From NCBI RefSeq assembly GCF_963855985.1, contig NC_087099.1, positions 1,146,001 to 1,210,000 on the forward strand: a stretch of DNA of 64,000 bases, read 5' to 3'. Origin of the DNA: Ostrinia nubilalis. Taxonomy: Eukaryota > Arthropoda > Insecta > Lepidoptera > Crambidae. Below the pieces are notes generated by a model. That model made no database searches. It was not told the DNA's origin and worked only from the letters and a program-made list of their open reading frames with translations. Of the stretch, positions 11,841 through 24,766 are shown in pieces. The position numbers and the translations under genes are program-made. Each line of letters begins with the position of its first letter. Position 1 is the stretch's first letter.

Positions 11841-11985
11841 CTAGCTTTTGCCCGCGATTTTGTCCGCGTGAATTTCAGCCTGATACGGGAAGATTTTATA
11901 CAGCCCGTTTCTCCTTCAAAAGTCATCTAAAACTATATTCTCATGCTGTCCCTGGGTCCCAAGCGGTCAGTTTAGTAGTTGAAAT
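11841..11985 (-). mobile_element. Helitron-like fragment (3' terminus)
   Basis: On the minus strand the sequence ends ...CGCGGGCAAAAGCTAG followed by T, the same terminus as the complete copy at 38936-39144. The other end is not clear, so the inner boundary is approximate. Confidence 0.55.
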
Positions 11986-13566
11986 TATAAAAGGTACTGA
12001 GTTACTTTTGCATTCATAATACATATTTGTAGGGAAGTAGAGTGCTTTTCCAATAAAAATGAGTCCGATGTTCTGTGACCTTACTCTATGAATGCTACAG
12101 ATGTCTATGGTGGGTGATGATATAATCTCGCGGATGAAGGCCGGCTCACGCGGAGCTTAGCGCAAGCCGAGGGGTTATTATTATTTATTGATTATCTTGA
12201 CCAAGAGCTTCCCTACATCCTTATGTAACTCTTGCTTACAAGACAGCATATCTACAAAGAATATAATATTTCTTAGAACGTAGGTATCTGCGCTATAACA
12301 CTATAATAGGACCAGTATAACTAGCTCACAGGTTTTAGTAATGTAACATTGTACTAAACTTTGAACTGTTGTGTTCGATGATTTAATAATGAAGTGTAAA
12401 GAAACATAATAAAAGCAATTTATTACTTTAGGTTCCTCAATATTATTGTGATTTTTTCCAAAACACTGATTCGCAAAACGCGTATTTTTAATATCCCGTA
12501 TCAATTTAATGATAATAAATTGTGCTGTTATTATTTTCTGTAGCGAGATAATAATAAATTATGCCTTCGGGGATTACCGCGGGCCCGGGACTTCGAGGGA
12601 AATCAAGTATTAAGTCCAAATAATAATAAAAAACTTAGCTGGCATGAAAGATTAGGTTTATAGCAGTTATATTACTGGGAATAGGAAAAGATGAACTTAC
12701 AGCAGTGTTTTTGTGAAAATACAACGTCTAGTCTATATTTAGTTTAAGTTATAAGAATAAGAGAATAAGAAATTTATTCATAATGTTCATTACATGTCAA
12801 ATTTTCAATATATTTTCTTATTAATAATAAACAATATATTCTTACATTTTCATTGAATACGAGTAAGCAGTATTGTAAAGCACAAAATAACAATATGTAT
12901 AAAATATGTACGTACCTACCTACATTGTAATTAAATAGTAATTTTAGATTGTTGAATATCTCGTCTGAAGCGAATAGCGTTTATTTAATCTTTTATTCAG
13001 CCAAAAAACGACATTAATGTTTATCGATATTTTGCTAAAGGCATGTTGTCACCAATAAATATTTCATATCAATTTTATCACACAGGTTTATGATTCCATT
13101 GAATGACGGAACGGCAGAACGAATATATCTTACGCTGTAATATTTCTGGCAACATTGCTCACAAAGGGTGGCCCAGGGGAGATTTATTTTACTCGTAAAA
13201 TCCCGATAAATCCGGTTGGAACCAGATCCAACCAGATTCGGCATTCGTCAGTCATTTTTACGTGCGAGCGAGTGTGTATTTATCTTGCGATTCATCGTTT
13301 AGCCATATTTTGTAGCCCGCACAAATATGCGGTTTTGTTTAAAATATTTCCAAATTAAACAAGTGAATTTTGCGAAAGGCTCAATTTTTACGCATGAATT
13401 ATTTAATGGGCTCTGAAAACGGGGGCATGGGAATGATTAAATAAATAATAAATAAATAAATAAATGAATGATGTTACAATTACTTCTATCACTTGGTAAT
13501 ATGCCAGTTATGTAATAAAATGTACTTTCCTGTCATAAAAGAATGGAATTCCTGGCCGAAAACGAA
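11986..13566. other. Unassigned AT-rich stretch with a short TAAA microsatellite
   Basis: No gene was supported. A (TAAA)n-like run lies at about 13440-13465. A small GC-rich knot lies at about 12575-12600. Confidence 0.4.
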
Positions 13567-13703
13567 GTAAGAAAACGATTTGGTGTTACGTAGTATATTT
13601 TCGTAGCAATAATACTACGAAACATTTACCGTGCTACGACGCTACGAGTGCGCTCGAATCGTTCTACGGCTCGTAGCGATAATAATTTTTGTCGTGCTAC
13701 GAA
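13567..13703. repeat. CTACG/CGTAG-dense block
   Basis: The pentamer CTACG or its complement CGTAG occurs about nine times in about 137 bp, in both orientations, within AT-rich DNA. It has no coding frame. It could be a degenerate inverted-repeat element or a cluster of protein-binding sites. Confidence 0.4.
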
Positions 13704-14583
13704 ATTGAAGTGAACGAAAGAAGCCGAGTAAAAGCTTTTACGTGTAAAATGAAGAAGTCATATCAATACACGTTAAAAAGATCCGATTCTTCTAATTTAT
13801 TACGATTGAGTACGTTTCTGTTTGTTTCTTTCAAATGTTTTACTCATATCAAGATTTATATTCGTTTTACTATCAACTTTGCAATATTAAACATTATGAA
13901 AGTTTTATCACGGGTTTTATTTCTTTTTATTACAACAACTTGGTGTATTAATTTTGAATTTCAATCGAAATGATTTCCATTAATTCCCATTATAAGAAAT
14001 GGCTTGAAAGTCACTCGTTCACAAAAACACCGTAATTGGTTTTTCCCATTGTGCGAGTGGGATCCTTCGGCTTTGACGGACAAAGCCGGGGGGCGGAGAA
14101 AACGTTGTTAACACAATGCCAGGTTATCGGAAACAATCCCTGTAACAGGATAGCTTGCGGTGACCATGACTTTCAATTTCCATGGATCTTTATTTCTCTT
14201 TCTAATGTCAATTGAACATAAAAATTTGAGCTTTTGATAATACCTAATTATGTTGAATTTCATTTGTTTGAAGTTAGATATTTTTCGACCGGCTTTTGAC
14301 TTACTAATCTTTTTTCGATACACAAGAGAATTACTTAACTAGATTTTATTATTAACTTTACGAGACGGGATTGAAATGTCTGTAAAGTTTAAGTATTTTT
14401 TGACAAAGCAAATTTAAAACTGCTACTTAGTGACTTCGTGCATGGTTCTTTATTTGTATTAAGTTTGGTAGATTGCGTGTAGCGCTTTCTTGCTACCTTT
14501 ATTTATTTATTTATTTATTATCAGAAAATGTATGTTTACAGACAGGTCCAAAACACATACATATAATATAATATAATTTATGA
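13704..14583. other. Unassigned AT-rich stretch
   Basis: No supportable gene. A (TTTA)n run occurs at about 14497-14520. Confidence 0.4.
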
Positions 14584-14700
14584 GGTCGTCTGTCCATCTT
14601 GTGGGTGGATGTCCTACGCTGCGCTTGCCGGTACCTGGCCTCAACTCCAGAAATTTGCCACCTCATCGGCTATCGGTTCTGCGTGTTGTGTGCCCTGCCT
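14584..14700 (-). mobile_element. RTE-clade LINE fragment
   Basis: The minus strand reads through a decayed GHPPTRWTDDL motif, the C-terminal signature of RTE-type endonuclease-RT proteins. It is in the same orientation as the copies near 16.5 and 21.9 kb. Upstream coding sequence is degraded and runs into the tandem repeats that follow. Confidence 0.6.
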
Positions 14701-15045
14701 TGCCCATGTGAATTGAATTTGTGCATTTTCCTTAATTAACATTATTTGTTTTAAATTGTCCCCAAAAGTGAGTCTTCCTTGTCACCCCGGTATATAGTTC
14801 CGCCATTGGCCGTCAGTTTTGGATGCTATGTGCCCTGCCCATGTGATGTAAAGTGCATGTTCCTTGATTAACTTGTTTTAAATTGTCCCCAAAATTTTCT
14901 CTTCCTTGTCACCCCGTTGTATAGTTCCGTCATTGGCCGCCAGTTTTGCACGCTATGTGCCCTGCCATGATGTAAAGCGCATGTTCCTTGATTAATATCT
15001 TTTAAATTGTCCTCCAAAGTGAGTTTTCCTTGTCACCCGGGTGTA
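14689..15045. repeat. Three tandem units of about 130-140 bp
   Basis: TGTGCCCTGCC recurs at 14689, 14829 and 14956. Each copy is followed by the same order of blocks: TGTAAAGTGCATG or a variant, CCTTGATTAA, TTTTAAATTGTCC and CTTCCTTGTCACCCC. The first unit overlaps the RTE fragment, so the array may have grown from a piece of that LINE. Confidence 0.75.
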
Positions 15046-16439
15046 AGCTGCCGGAGTATCAATTCTCCAAGCTCCTTATTGTTTCTCCCGAGGTCGGCGC
15101 GGGAGCATCCGATAATGGACTCCGTGGAGCCTCGATACGCCCCAATAAGAGTATTTGGCGGTAATTAACGAGGCCCACTCCTCTTTAAATGACTTGTTTG
15201 GTTTGGAATAGGTTTGGGGAAAATTTGTTGTTTGTTGGAAGTTTTAACTGTGTTTTTCTATAATGAAATTTTCTTGACCATTGGTGAGATAGATTTTAAG
15301 TGACTTTGATCATCTGACCGTCTTTACCTACTTTATCATTGTGATGGTGGTGAGTGGATAGATGTTAGTTATTTTTTCCATTTCAGGCACTTTTATATCT
15401 ATTGGAAAAATAGGTAAAATAACATAAGTAAAATACCAAGAACAATTTATTGCTAAGTTGAACAATTTCAACGTTTACTAATCCTACATCTACTTATTAC
15501 AAGTTCACAAAGATGTGAGTCGCTGTCGACATAAAGCTGCGGACACAACATCGTAAATGTGTCGCAACCGCAGCATAATATAGTCGCAACTTAACTTTCC
15601 AACTACTCGTAGTTGGCTTGGAAGTCAGTTGTTGGTATTTATGGCGAATAAGTTTAGCAGAACACAGACATAAAGCACAAAACTTTTAAAGTTGTACAAC
15701 TTTTTTGAGCAGTGCCGTATATTAGGACCACCCGTGGTGCCCAACGCACAAACTTCGCTGGAAGTGTCAAGGTCATGGAAACAAAACATAAATTTTATAC
15801 AACATTCCTTTTTATTGCTGATTTCTGTCTTCCTAAATTTATACAACCCTTCAAGGTACTATTGAATCAGGCATTTTCAGGTCATATTCGCTTTTTATAG
15901 GTTAACAAGACTATGTAAGTATAAATTGGCGAGAGCAAGGCACTTTATACATCTTTACATAATGATTTATGCGACTGATGTCTCTAGCTGAAATGGAAGC
16001 CCCGCAGAACTGCAGAAAGAAAGATATTTCTAGATATTTCTAAAACAACACTCCTAATAATTGTGTTTGTAGTTCTCAAGCAATTCCTTTGTTTTACAAA
16101 ACATACTTACGAGTATAATCCAGTTTTCGCCAAAATTATGATTATTGCCCAAACAATCTGCGAACTTTCTATGTTGAGTTGTTTGTTCCAATAGAATGTT
16201 TTTATTTAATTTGCTTCCAAACCAATCTGTAGCTGCGTGGTTTGACTACTAGCGATTTCATAAAATAGCGATCTAAATATCCGAAATTTTTTATGTGAGA
16301 ATATAAACCTTGTATCGTCCTCATAATAATGTCAGAATGCACATAGAGTTAAGTTAAAATTAATTATCCTTTTATGTTTTTTTTGGGTTTGGTTGATTTT
16401 AAGATCTTGAGTAAAATAAAGCTAAGATAGGTATTTTTA
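15046..16439. other. Unassigned stretch, GC-richer at its left end
   Basis: About 15050-15180 is relatively GC-rich. It has no clear protein. The rest is AT-rich with no recognised feature. Confidence 0.35.
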
Positions 16440-16732
16440 GTTCGTTCGTTCGTTTCAGCCAAAAGACGTCCACTGCTGGACAAAGGCCTCCCCAAGGATT
16501 TCCACAAAGACCGGTCCTGCGCCACTCGCATCCAGGCACCTCCCGCGACCTTCATCAGATCGTCGGTCCACCTAGTGGGAGGCCTGCCCACGCTACGTCT
16601 TCCGGCTCGTGGTCGCCACTCAAGAACTTTCCTGACCCAGCGGCCGTCAGCTCTACGAGCTATGTGCCCTGCCCACTGCCACTTGATTTTAGCGATTCTG
16701 CGGGCTATGTCAGTCACATACGGTATTAACAA
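16440..16732 (-). mobile_element. RTE-clade LINE 3' end
   Basis: On the minus strand an open frame encodes KIKWQWAGHIARRADGRW, then VGRPPTRWTDDLMKVAG and RSLWKSLG. This is the conserved C-terminus of lepidopteran RTE endonuclease-reverse transcriptases. The 3' end carries a (CGAA)n-type tail (TTCGTTCGTTCG on the plus strand). The 5' end is truncated, leaving no RT catalytic motif. Confidence 0.85.
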
Positions 16733-19700
16733 GATAATAAAAATGATCGTGGTCTCTTCCTATCAAGTTTGTTGTACTTCGAGTATATTTCCAAAGAAAA
16801 AGAAACCATACATAGAATTTTTCCGCTGTCTGTAAGAACTCAGTTTCCAGGAGTGATCCGATCCGTAGATTAGTTTTCTATTTCCCGTGGAAAGCAATAA
16901 GAGAAAACCTCATGAATTACTGATCACAGCTCCGGGAATTGAAGCAAATAGATTTTTGAGAAATTTCGAACTCTTATTTTTTGCAACCACTTCTCTGGAG
17001 CTTGAAAACAAAAATTAGTATTCTTTGAGAATATTTACATCTAAATAGCTTTTTTATGGCGTAGGAATCCTGAAGCCCGTTGGAGCGTGTCCATTTTTTA
17101 TTATTTTCGTATCAATAAGAGTATTATAAGAATATTGCTCGGCACTGCTTTCTCGATACTAATTTTACTGTACCTGTCTCTTGCCTGGTGTAAAATATTC
17201 GCCAAAGGGCTGATTTTTCAACCGACGCGACGGATGTCTTGTCTCAAGAACAAATAAATATTATCCTTGGACATTTTACACTGCACCTCTAGTCCCAAAC
17301 TAATGCCCGCATCCGTATTGCAAACTGAGCCCTTAATATCGTTTTTCAATATTTTCTTGACCCTAGGTTTGTTCTAAGAATTTTGGCAATTCCAAAACAT
17401 AAGTCTTAAGTAAAAACAAACACCAATATTTGTGCCTTTTTTATAGTTCCTTACAATTGCGAAGGCGGAACACTTATTTTTATTCGGAAGGGAAGTTTCT
17501 TGAGCAATATAATTTTACGGGAAAGTTTTGTGAGATCCCGTTTGTTATGGCACGTAAACACAAGATGTTTTGTTGCTGGGCCATCAAATTGATTGCACTC
17601 CCTTTACCCTACTGCAGAAAGTGGGACTATGTTTTCGAATGTAGGACTATATTTTGTGCTAAATAAAAATAAATCAAATAAATTATTATAAATTCAATTA
17701 CTGTAGGCGTCTAGACTCAGTCTAGATTATCTAGCCAGTTTTCTACTACGTATTAAATTACATTGCTTCATTTCTCACAATTGGCATTTGTATTAAGAGA
17801 GTCTTGGATACACGTTTGAAATTTAAGCCGGCTTTTGAAGTACATTAGAGCTTGTAAAAGCTTGTTTAAGAAGCTTAAATTGAATAATGTATTAGATGAC
17901 ATTTAAAAGGGCTTTTATTAAATTCAGGCAGGTGTAGCGTTTTCTTTGAATTACTAAATGCGCCGATGTCTACACCACTTAGCGATCTACACGAAGAATA
18001 TTCTTTCAACATAATAAACATCGTGATGCTAATGGATAAAGTAAATTTAAGAATCATTCAATGGAATATGTATCATGAAGCTTTTACACGAAATTGTATT
18101 CTTTGGAACATTTGAATTTGATAATGTACATCAATGGAATAAAGTATGTAGCTCCATAGCGCTGACATTTTATAAGCTGCGAAAAATTTGCATTTGAAAT
18201 GTTAATGTATTAATACTATGCAAAATTTTTGATAAAATGATTTAGGGGCATTGCGCAGTATTCTCTGTGCCGTATAAAATCAAGAATGGAATTTTGATCT
18301 TTTTCAGCTTCGTAAGCTTACAAATTGATGCCTTATTTTTAGATCGATCTGAATTTGTCTTAAGTTTTAAATTAAAAGACTTCGGCAACTAATTAGCAAC
18401 GTTGAGTAGGCATTTCGGACTTGGTTTTATTAGGTTTTCAGAAGTTTCAAAGGCAGAAGTGAACAAAGTATATCATAGTGCTTTGGAGACCCAACGTGGA
18501 GAATACAATTTCTACCTAGATTTTTCTGTCCAGTCGTTTAAAATTTCACGTCGCTAGCTCGGCTGGGTGGACGCCGGCCGCCGTGCGATTATCCGCATTT
18601 TCTAGACCATAAATTTTGAAAGATCTAGTTACACGTGGATCTTTCCTACGTTAACCCAGATACAGAGTGGTTTTGCATTTTTACGTTCGTACTTTGGGGA
18701 ATCGTATTTACATAACGAATCAAGTTTGTGATCAGAGTGGTGCATCGTCTGAAACTGCTGCACTTAGATATTTGCATTTCGTAGCGGACGTAACAAGATG
18801 TGTTGCATTCCCGATGCAGGGTCGTGAGATTCCTTGTGACTTAGAGCGGCTAGATGTAGATTGTCTGGTTTTCTGGTTACGGATTGAAGAGCGGTAAACG
18901 TTGAAAGCGGGAATGTTGACCAAATTAGATTGAACTTCTAATAGTCCATATGTGGCCAAATATCTAATAGTTGATGCTGTGTGGTGTGAAAAATATACGA
19001 TATCATAATTACAGCATTGACATAAATCCTACGTTTGATGTGTGTTTATCCATATTCCTGATATTGTAGGGTAAAATATCTTGAAATATGTAATAGCCTG
19101 GTCTCTCTCAGAATACAATGAAAAGGTCACAGTTGATTGATTGTGACTCAAGCCGCTCTTATCGAGTTCGGACACAAGTTTGCACCGAAATAATAATACT
19201 AAGGGGATACTATTTTCGATTCCTTTACGAATATTATTTACAACGTATTTGTTATTTCGATATCTATTTATTTTCTGGAACTAAAGGCCGTGGGTTCAAT
19301 TTTTATACGAGGCAATTGGATTTTCCAAGTTTTAAAAAAATGTTGAATGTTTGTTTTGTAGTATGGAAATATGGTCACGATTTTTATTTATTTTTACCAA
19401 ACAATATTCAATATAGGTTACATTTTATTAAGTATATTGGCAATTTAAAACCTAGTATTATGAATACGTGATAATATTGCGTAGAGCAGAATTCCACGCA
19501 CACATCATTTGGTAGATTTAACCATTTGAATACCTTCGCAAACTGGCGGTGTAATTCGTAATCCGATTTTGAAATTACTTGTACATAGACGTATTCTTAT
19601 ATCTCATTCACACATATCAGTAGGTATATTGTTATAGCATATCAGATGTATTGTTAATGTACCAAACCAATTCCCAGACAGTGGTGTCAGTGGCAGAGAT

Positions 19701-21783
19701 TCGTGGAAAACGTTCCCAAACTCTATTTCACGTGTAAATTCTTCGTTTATGTTATACCGATACGTAGAAATACCGTCGAGTCGCGTAACACTTGCACACG
19801 TCCCATTTGTAGGGCTCGGAGCTCTGAAGGACGAAAGCCGATCGGGTCGTTAGGGATCGCTGCGACAGCGTTTGCTATCCGATATTTTGTGTGATGAAGA
19901 CACACGTTACTATAGGATTGACATGGCTTTTTGAGGGTAGCAGTGTGGCAGAATAGTCACCATATTCTTCTGGGTGGCGTATTTAATAGGCAGAAGGGAT
20001 ATTAAATTTTCTCTTCAAGGGAACCAAAACATGTGAACAATAAGTAAATAGGCCTCTACAAATCATTAGGCTAGTAGTAAACCAAGAAAAGCCACTGGGC
20101 GTGTTAACCTTCATATCTGGTTGTGCAACTTGTGCAGATTTGAGAGATTGACTAAATGATTCATTAGTTACTTTAGCTTGTTGCCGAAAATATTTTTTTC
20201 ATACGCTGGATTCAATCTAGCATTATTTAATTGACGTCACTAATCTCGTAATTTAAATAGTTTATTCGTTACCTATTCTACTTCAAAACTCCAATTCATT
20301 CAAGGCGTGTCACATATCTAACAAATTCTGACAGCCAACGCCTCGGCGTTGCTTTTTCAGAAAATTCTGTGGTAAGTACCGCCACAGGAGATTCCAACCT
20401 AAAAAGAGTAACACGCTTGGGCGTATTTCCCGAAGTTAGCACCGAGGATTTTCACAGGCTTTTCCCATGGGACTAGCTCTATAAATCTACTACAGATTTT
20501 TCCTGGTATCCACGTATATTTAAATTTCAAACTTTTTCCAGACTCAAATTGCCAATCGACCTCCTTTTAAGCTGTATCTTAATAAGAGGATGCTTAAATA
20601 AAATTGCAGGTTAGTACTTCAAGTTAAGTTACCTACTAGATTGAAATTGCAGCAAAACCCTTATTTTTGCTATTTCTACTACCAGAGCTTTAAAATGAAT
20701 ATTTGGACAGTGTTATAAAGTATCGTCTTCAAAAACACCACGTTACATAATGAACATCTTGAGCAATAGATCTCTGTAGATTAAATATCGCCACACAACC
20801 AAAGCAACTTATACGTATTATAGTAATCTGTGACTAAAGTTCTAATACCTTTATTAAATCTGTAATCTAGTTTATTAGCCAAACAAATCAAGGCGTTATC
20901 ACCGTATGTCCACAATGAGGTAATCGCTTTGTGATCCGCATCAAAGAATGGCGCAGGTCACAAGGCGTATTGTTCCCGCGAAATAAATACCTCCGTGGGC
21001 GGGCGGCGAACTTTCCGCGAGTGGGCGCGTGCGAGGATAAGCTTTTAGAAGTCTACGTAAAATAAAGTCGGTATTGACGTGGTAAAACGGAAGATAGTCT
21101 TCTTCTGATCACGAGTAAAGTACCTACTTTATTGAAGCATGGTAGTTAAGTGTTATTGATTTAAATGTATTATTGTTTTTGACTCCATGCACTACCAATA
21201 GAATATGTAGACTACGATTTTTATAAGTATTTTTTGTGCATTTTCATGGTATATATTTTTTTATTTTAATTTTATTTATGACAAAATTTTAACATTAGGC
21301 GAACTTAATGCCATAAGCCATAAGGCATTCTCATCCAGTTTACCTTCGGGTTATGCAGAAAAAGTAGTCCATCCATTGCTCTATCACTTGATTATACGAT
21401 TTTAGTAATGTTGCAGTTAATTGCTAAGAATGTTGCCGAGAGCATTTATTAGTTAGTAATAAATTCACAAAACATTATTTTTATGTAATGGTTATGAAGG
21501 GAAACGTTACGGTGACACGGTGTTAACATGTTCAGACAGAGTTTTTTTCCATTAATAATACTAGTGACTAATATTTTCCTGTCACTTGTCACGGAAGTCA
21601 CATGCTCATAGCTCTTGCGTGACAATAGAAACGTAGGTAGGTAATCGGTTTCCTGCTGGACGTCACAAAGACCTGTGATTTACTGGAGTCATTACGTTAA
21701 CATCTTACTGTTCTTAAGGTTATGGGTGGATTTATTGATATACGTAAAAAATATTTACATTGCTATAATAGAGTCTAAAGTAA
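16733..21783. other. Long unassigned stretch
   Basis: About 5 kb without a recognised gene. Open frames at 17430-17666, 18667-18897, 19118-19471 and 19703-19894 were read and show no known motif. A CpG-richer patch lies at about 20930-21050. I cannot say whether any of these is an exon. Confidence 0.4.
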
Positions 21784-22160
21784 TCGTTCGTTTCAGCCAA
21801 ATGACGTCCACTGCTGGACGGTCCGCCCGCGACTCTCACCAGATCGTCGGTCCACCTAGTGGGGGGCCTGCTCACACTACGTCTTCCGGCATTCGAGAAC
21901 GTTTCTGCCCCAGCGGTCATCAGCTCTGCGAGCTATGTGCCCCGCCCACTGCCACTTGATTTTAGCAAATCTGCGAGCTAAGTCGGTCACTTTGGTTCTC
22001 CTGCAGATCACCTCAATTCTGATTCGATCACGCAGGGAAACTCCGAGTATAGCACGCTCCATCGCCCTTTGGGTGATCTTGAGCCTTCTTATGAGGCCCA
22101 TAGTAAGCGACCACGTCTCAGATTCATAAGTTATCACTGGCATCACACACTGGTCAAAGA
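21784..22160 (-). mobile_element. RTE-clade LINE 3' end, frameshifted and internally deleted
   Basis: The minus strand encodes VITYESETWSLTMGLIRRLK, AQRAMERA-like and GVSLRDRIR segments, then AKIKWQWAGHIARRADDRW. The GRPPTRWTDD-type block (SRPPTRWTDDLV) is in a different frame. Compared with the 16.5 kb copy, it lacks sequence both after the TRWTDD block and inside the 3' UTR. It is clearly a pseudogene of the same family. Confidence 0.85.
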
Positions 22161-22326
22161 CATTACTATATTACAGTTTAATATGCAAAATAAACTATAA
22201 ACACTTTTACTCATAGTTATGTCGATAAGTTAGCATGGTCAAATTAATTTCGCCTTTTAGGGTATCGATGGATTAATTAGCCAAGTTTGTGCTGCTATAG
22301 TTACGGGATAATGAGGGTCAGTTATC

Positions 22327-22728
22327 AACCGACTTAAAAAAAGGAGGAGGTTCTCAATTCGACCCGTATGTTTTTTTTCTATGTTTGTTACGCGATAACT
22401 CCGCCAATTATGAACCGATTTGAACAAATCTTTTTTCGGCGTATAGGTAATACCTCAAGGGTGGTCCCATTTAAATTTAATAATAGAAAAAACAACCCCC
22501 AAGGGTGGAAAATTGGGGATGAACTTTTTTATACGCAATATCTCCGCCGATTATAAATCAATTTGAACGATTATTTTTTTGTTGAATAGGTATTATCAAA
22601 AGGGTGGTTTCATGCGAATTTGAAGAAAATATTTCACCCCCAAGGGTGGAAAATTGGGGATGAACTTTTTTATACGCAATATTTTTAATTTTTAGTTTTT
22701 TTTTGTGTTCACGCATTTGAAGTCGGTT
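22327..22728. mobile_element. AACCGACTT-terminal repeat element with two internal tandem units
   Basis: The left end AACCGACTT and the right end AAGTCGGTT are inverse. The inside holds two tandem units of about 141 bp (about 22391-22532 and 22533-22673), each ending in CCCCCAAGGGTGGAAAATTG and GGGATGAACTTTTTTATACG. A third unit start is truncated. A fragment of the same family sits at 38535-38600. It is non-coding. Confidence 0.7.
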
Positions 22729-22944
22729 TTATTTTTTTAAAAAGTTATCTGTATTCATAAAATCAAAGGGCTGCGAAGCCAAAAGTTTTCGGTCATGTGT
22801 TTCTCTTTCTCTATATGAGAGCGACCCAAATACGAGTAGAGATTGTTTAAGCGATTAATCCGAATCTGAAGGATTAGCTGGTCCAGTTATCAACAAGTCT
22901 TATAGTTTTATGAAGAACGTTTTTAGATACACACGCGTTTTTTT

Positions 22945-23104
22945 ATCAAAAACTGGAATGAAAACTATCCTATGTCCTTTCCTAGGGCTCAAACTATGTC
23001 TATACCAAATTTCATCAAAATCATTTCAGTGGTTTGGGCGTGAAAGCGTAACAGACAGACTGACAGAGTTAATTATGCATTTGTAATATTATTAAGTATA
23101 GGGA
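22945..23104 (-). mobile_element. Helitron-like fragment (5' terminus)
   Basis: The plus strand contains GGGCGTGAAAGCGTAACAGA, then CAGACTGACAGAG and a TATTATTAAGTATAGGGA terminus followed by T. This matches the 5' (TC) end of the minus-strand elements at 44932-45138 and 58434-59350. The CTAG end was not found, so the left bound is approximate. Confidence 0.5.
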
Positions 23105-24003
23105 TTAACTAGGCTTTACGCATTTAAGGATTCAACCAGTTTAATAGTCACTTTGTGTGCTAGTACAAAAACGGGCTCCCGCAAGGGTGTCGTCCAGACC
23201 CGTAATATGTCAACGTCACGTGGGCTAGGGCTGTCAAATCGTGAAATCAGCTTTAAATGGCCACTTTGAAATAGGTGGACGGTAGTTGTCTAATTTCGAA
23301 ATGAGATCGGGTACAGAGTTTTAGCTAGATATACATAAAAACAAGGTCAAAATGGGCTAGTAAATTAAGGCAGTACCTATAAGAAAATGTTCTTGAAAAT
23401 TCTATTCAGTTTGAAAATTAAAATTGTAATGTTTACCTATTACAATATTTTATAACTGTTTTTAAAACATTTTTACAATTATTGTAACCTTAATGTTCCA
23501 CCTTATAGCTTATTTTTACCTTAAAATGAGAAAACGAAGGTTCATTTTGCATTAGCAAGTCAATACGGTTATGTTTAACGATAAGGAAGTCCCAAAGAGA
23601 AATTTAATAGCTTAATTAGAAGCCTTTTAATATTACCTACTTTTTTGCATTTAAATTGAGAGTTTATTTCAATAAAGTAGGTAAGTATTTACTTAAAAGA
23701 TTTTTGCGTGACTCACGCTTTAATTTAACGCACTCACCCAAAATTTGCATCAAATATTTTGAATGGAGTTGGAGTGAAAACCTTTAGAATAACTCGCTAA
23801 CGGTTACAGGTTTCTAAAAATAGACTTAACTTTGGTTACGAAAAACTACTAGGATATTGTTAATTGTAAAATAACACCTTTGTAGCAATTCACAAAGGCG
23901 AGTGAGCTTTACGAGTACATGTGTGGTGGCTCGCTGCTGTTCGTTTTTCAAAAGTTTTGACAGAAATTACACTAACGTTATGTGCATGTGCACGTACACA
24001 CAC
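23105..24003. other. Unassigned AT-rich stretch
   Basis: No gene, RNA or repeat recognised. Confidence 0.4.
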
Positions 24004-24219
24004 AATGAGGGCTATCGTTTTAGCGCTCACCAATTAGCGCCACTGTAGAGTAAGGTCCTGTCACTTGCTAGTAGCGAAGACAGTGGCGCCGACTGGTGAG
24101 CGCTAAAGTGGTAGGAGGACTATCGCATTTGCACTCATCAAGATGGCGCCACTGTAGAGTAAGGTCCTGTCAATCGCCAGGGGTGCCAACTGTTAAGTAT
24201 AAAAACGATAGCCCTCATT
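24004..24219. mobile_element. MITE with ATGAGGGCTATCG termini
   Basis: AATGAGGGCTATCGTTTT at the left is matched by AAAACGATAGCCCTCATT at the right. Inside, the 27-bp block GCGCCACTGTAGAGTAAGGT plus CCTGTCA occurs twice in direct orientation (about 24040 and 24146). No clear target duplication was found. Confidence 0.75.
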
Positions 24220-24469
24220 AAAGCTCACTCACCCTCGTGAGTTGCAAGAACTAATACAACTACTTGAGATACCTGAATGTTATAGCTGGAGTTACTGTCG
24301 TATGTGCCTACAATCCCCACACACTATTAATACTAATTAGAGGAAATGTTCTCAAAGCATTCAATGCAGCTCTGGCGTGTAAGAGAACCGCTAATGGGAT
24401 GTGTCCTGTGACGTAATGAGACTCTAAATTAGTCTATAGAGTCCATAATACAGTCCCATTACGGCCGAT

Positions 24470-24676
24470 GGGGCAGCAAGGTTCTGGAGTGGATACCGCG
24501 TACCTGAAAACGCAGCGTGGGACATCCACCCACAAGGTGGACCGACGACATCATAAAGGTAGCAGGAAAGCGCTGGACGCAGGCCGCTACCAACCGGGTA
24601 ACATGGAAAGCATTAGGCATTGGCACTTTGGGCTGACACTGTGTAGGTTTGTTGTCGACACGAAAAGAAGAAGAAG
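24470..24676 (+). mobile_element. RTE-clade LINE 3' end with (GAA)n tail
   Basis: Degraded frames on the plus strand carry a WTDDI(I)KVAG-like and RWTQAATNRVTWK-like C-terminus, interrupted by frameshifts. The piece ends in AAAAGAAGAAGAAG. It is the same clade as the fragments at 52.1 and 53.9 kb. It abuts the MITE fragment at 24684. Confidence 0.75.
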
Positions 24677-24683
24677 TGGCACT

Positions 24684-24766
24684 TATGAAAACAAAATGCC
24701 TGTTATGTGTTACCTATGGGTCACTTAAAAATTAGGGATTAATGGTGAAAAAACGGACACAAGTCC
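24684..24766. mobile_element. Half copy of the 2.95 kb hairpin MITE
   Basis: It shares the loop and right arm with 2995-3070, including GGGTCACTTAAAAA, GGGATTAATGGTGAAAA and the closing AAGTCC. The left arm is missing, replaced by the end of the RTE fragment. Confidence 0.65.

Noticed and set aside
18667..19894. Open frames of 60-117 codons as candidate host exons
   Set aside because: No recognisable domains and no consistent splice signals; kept as unassigned sequence.
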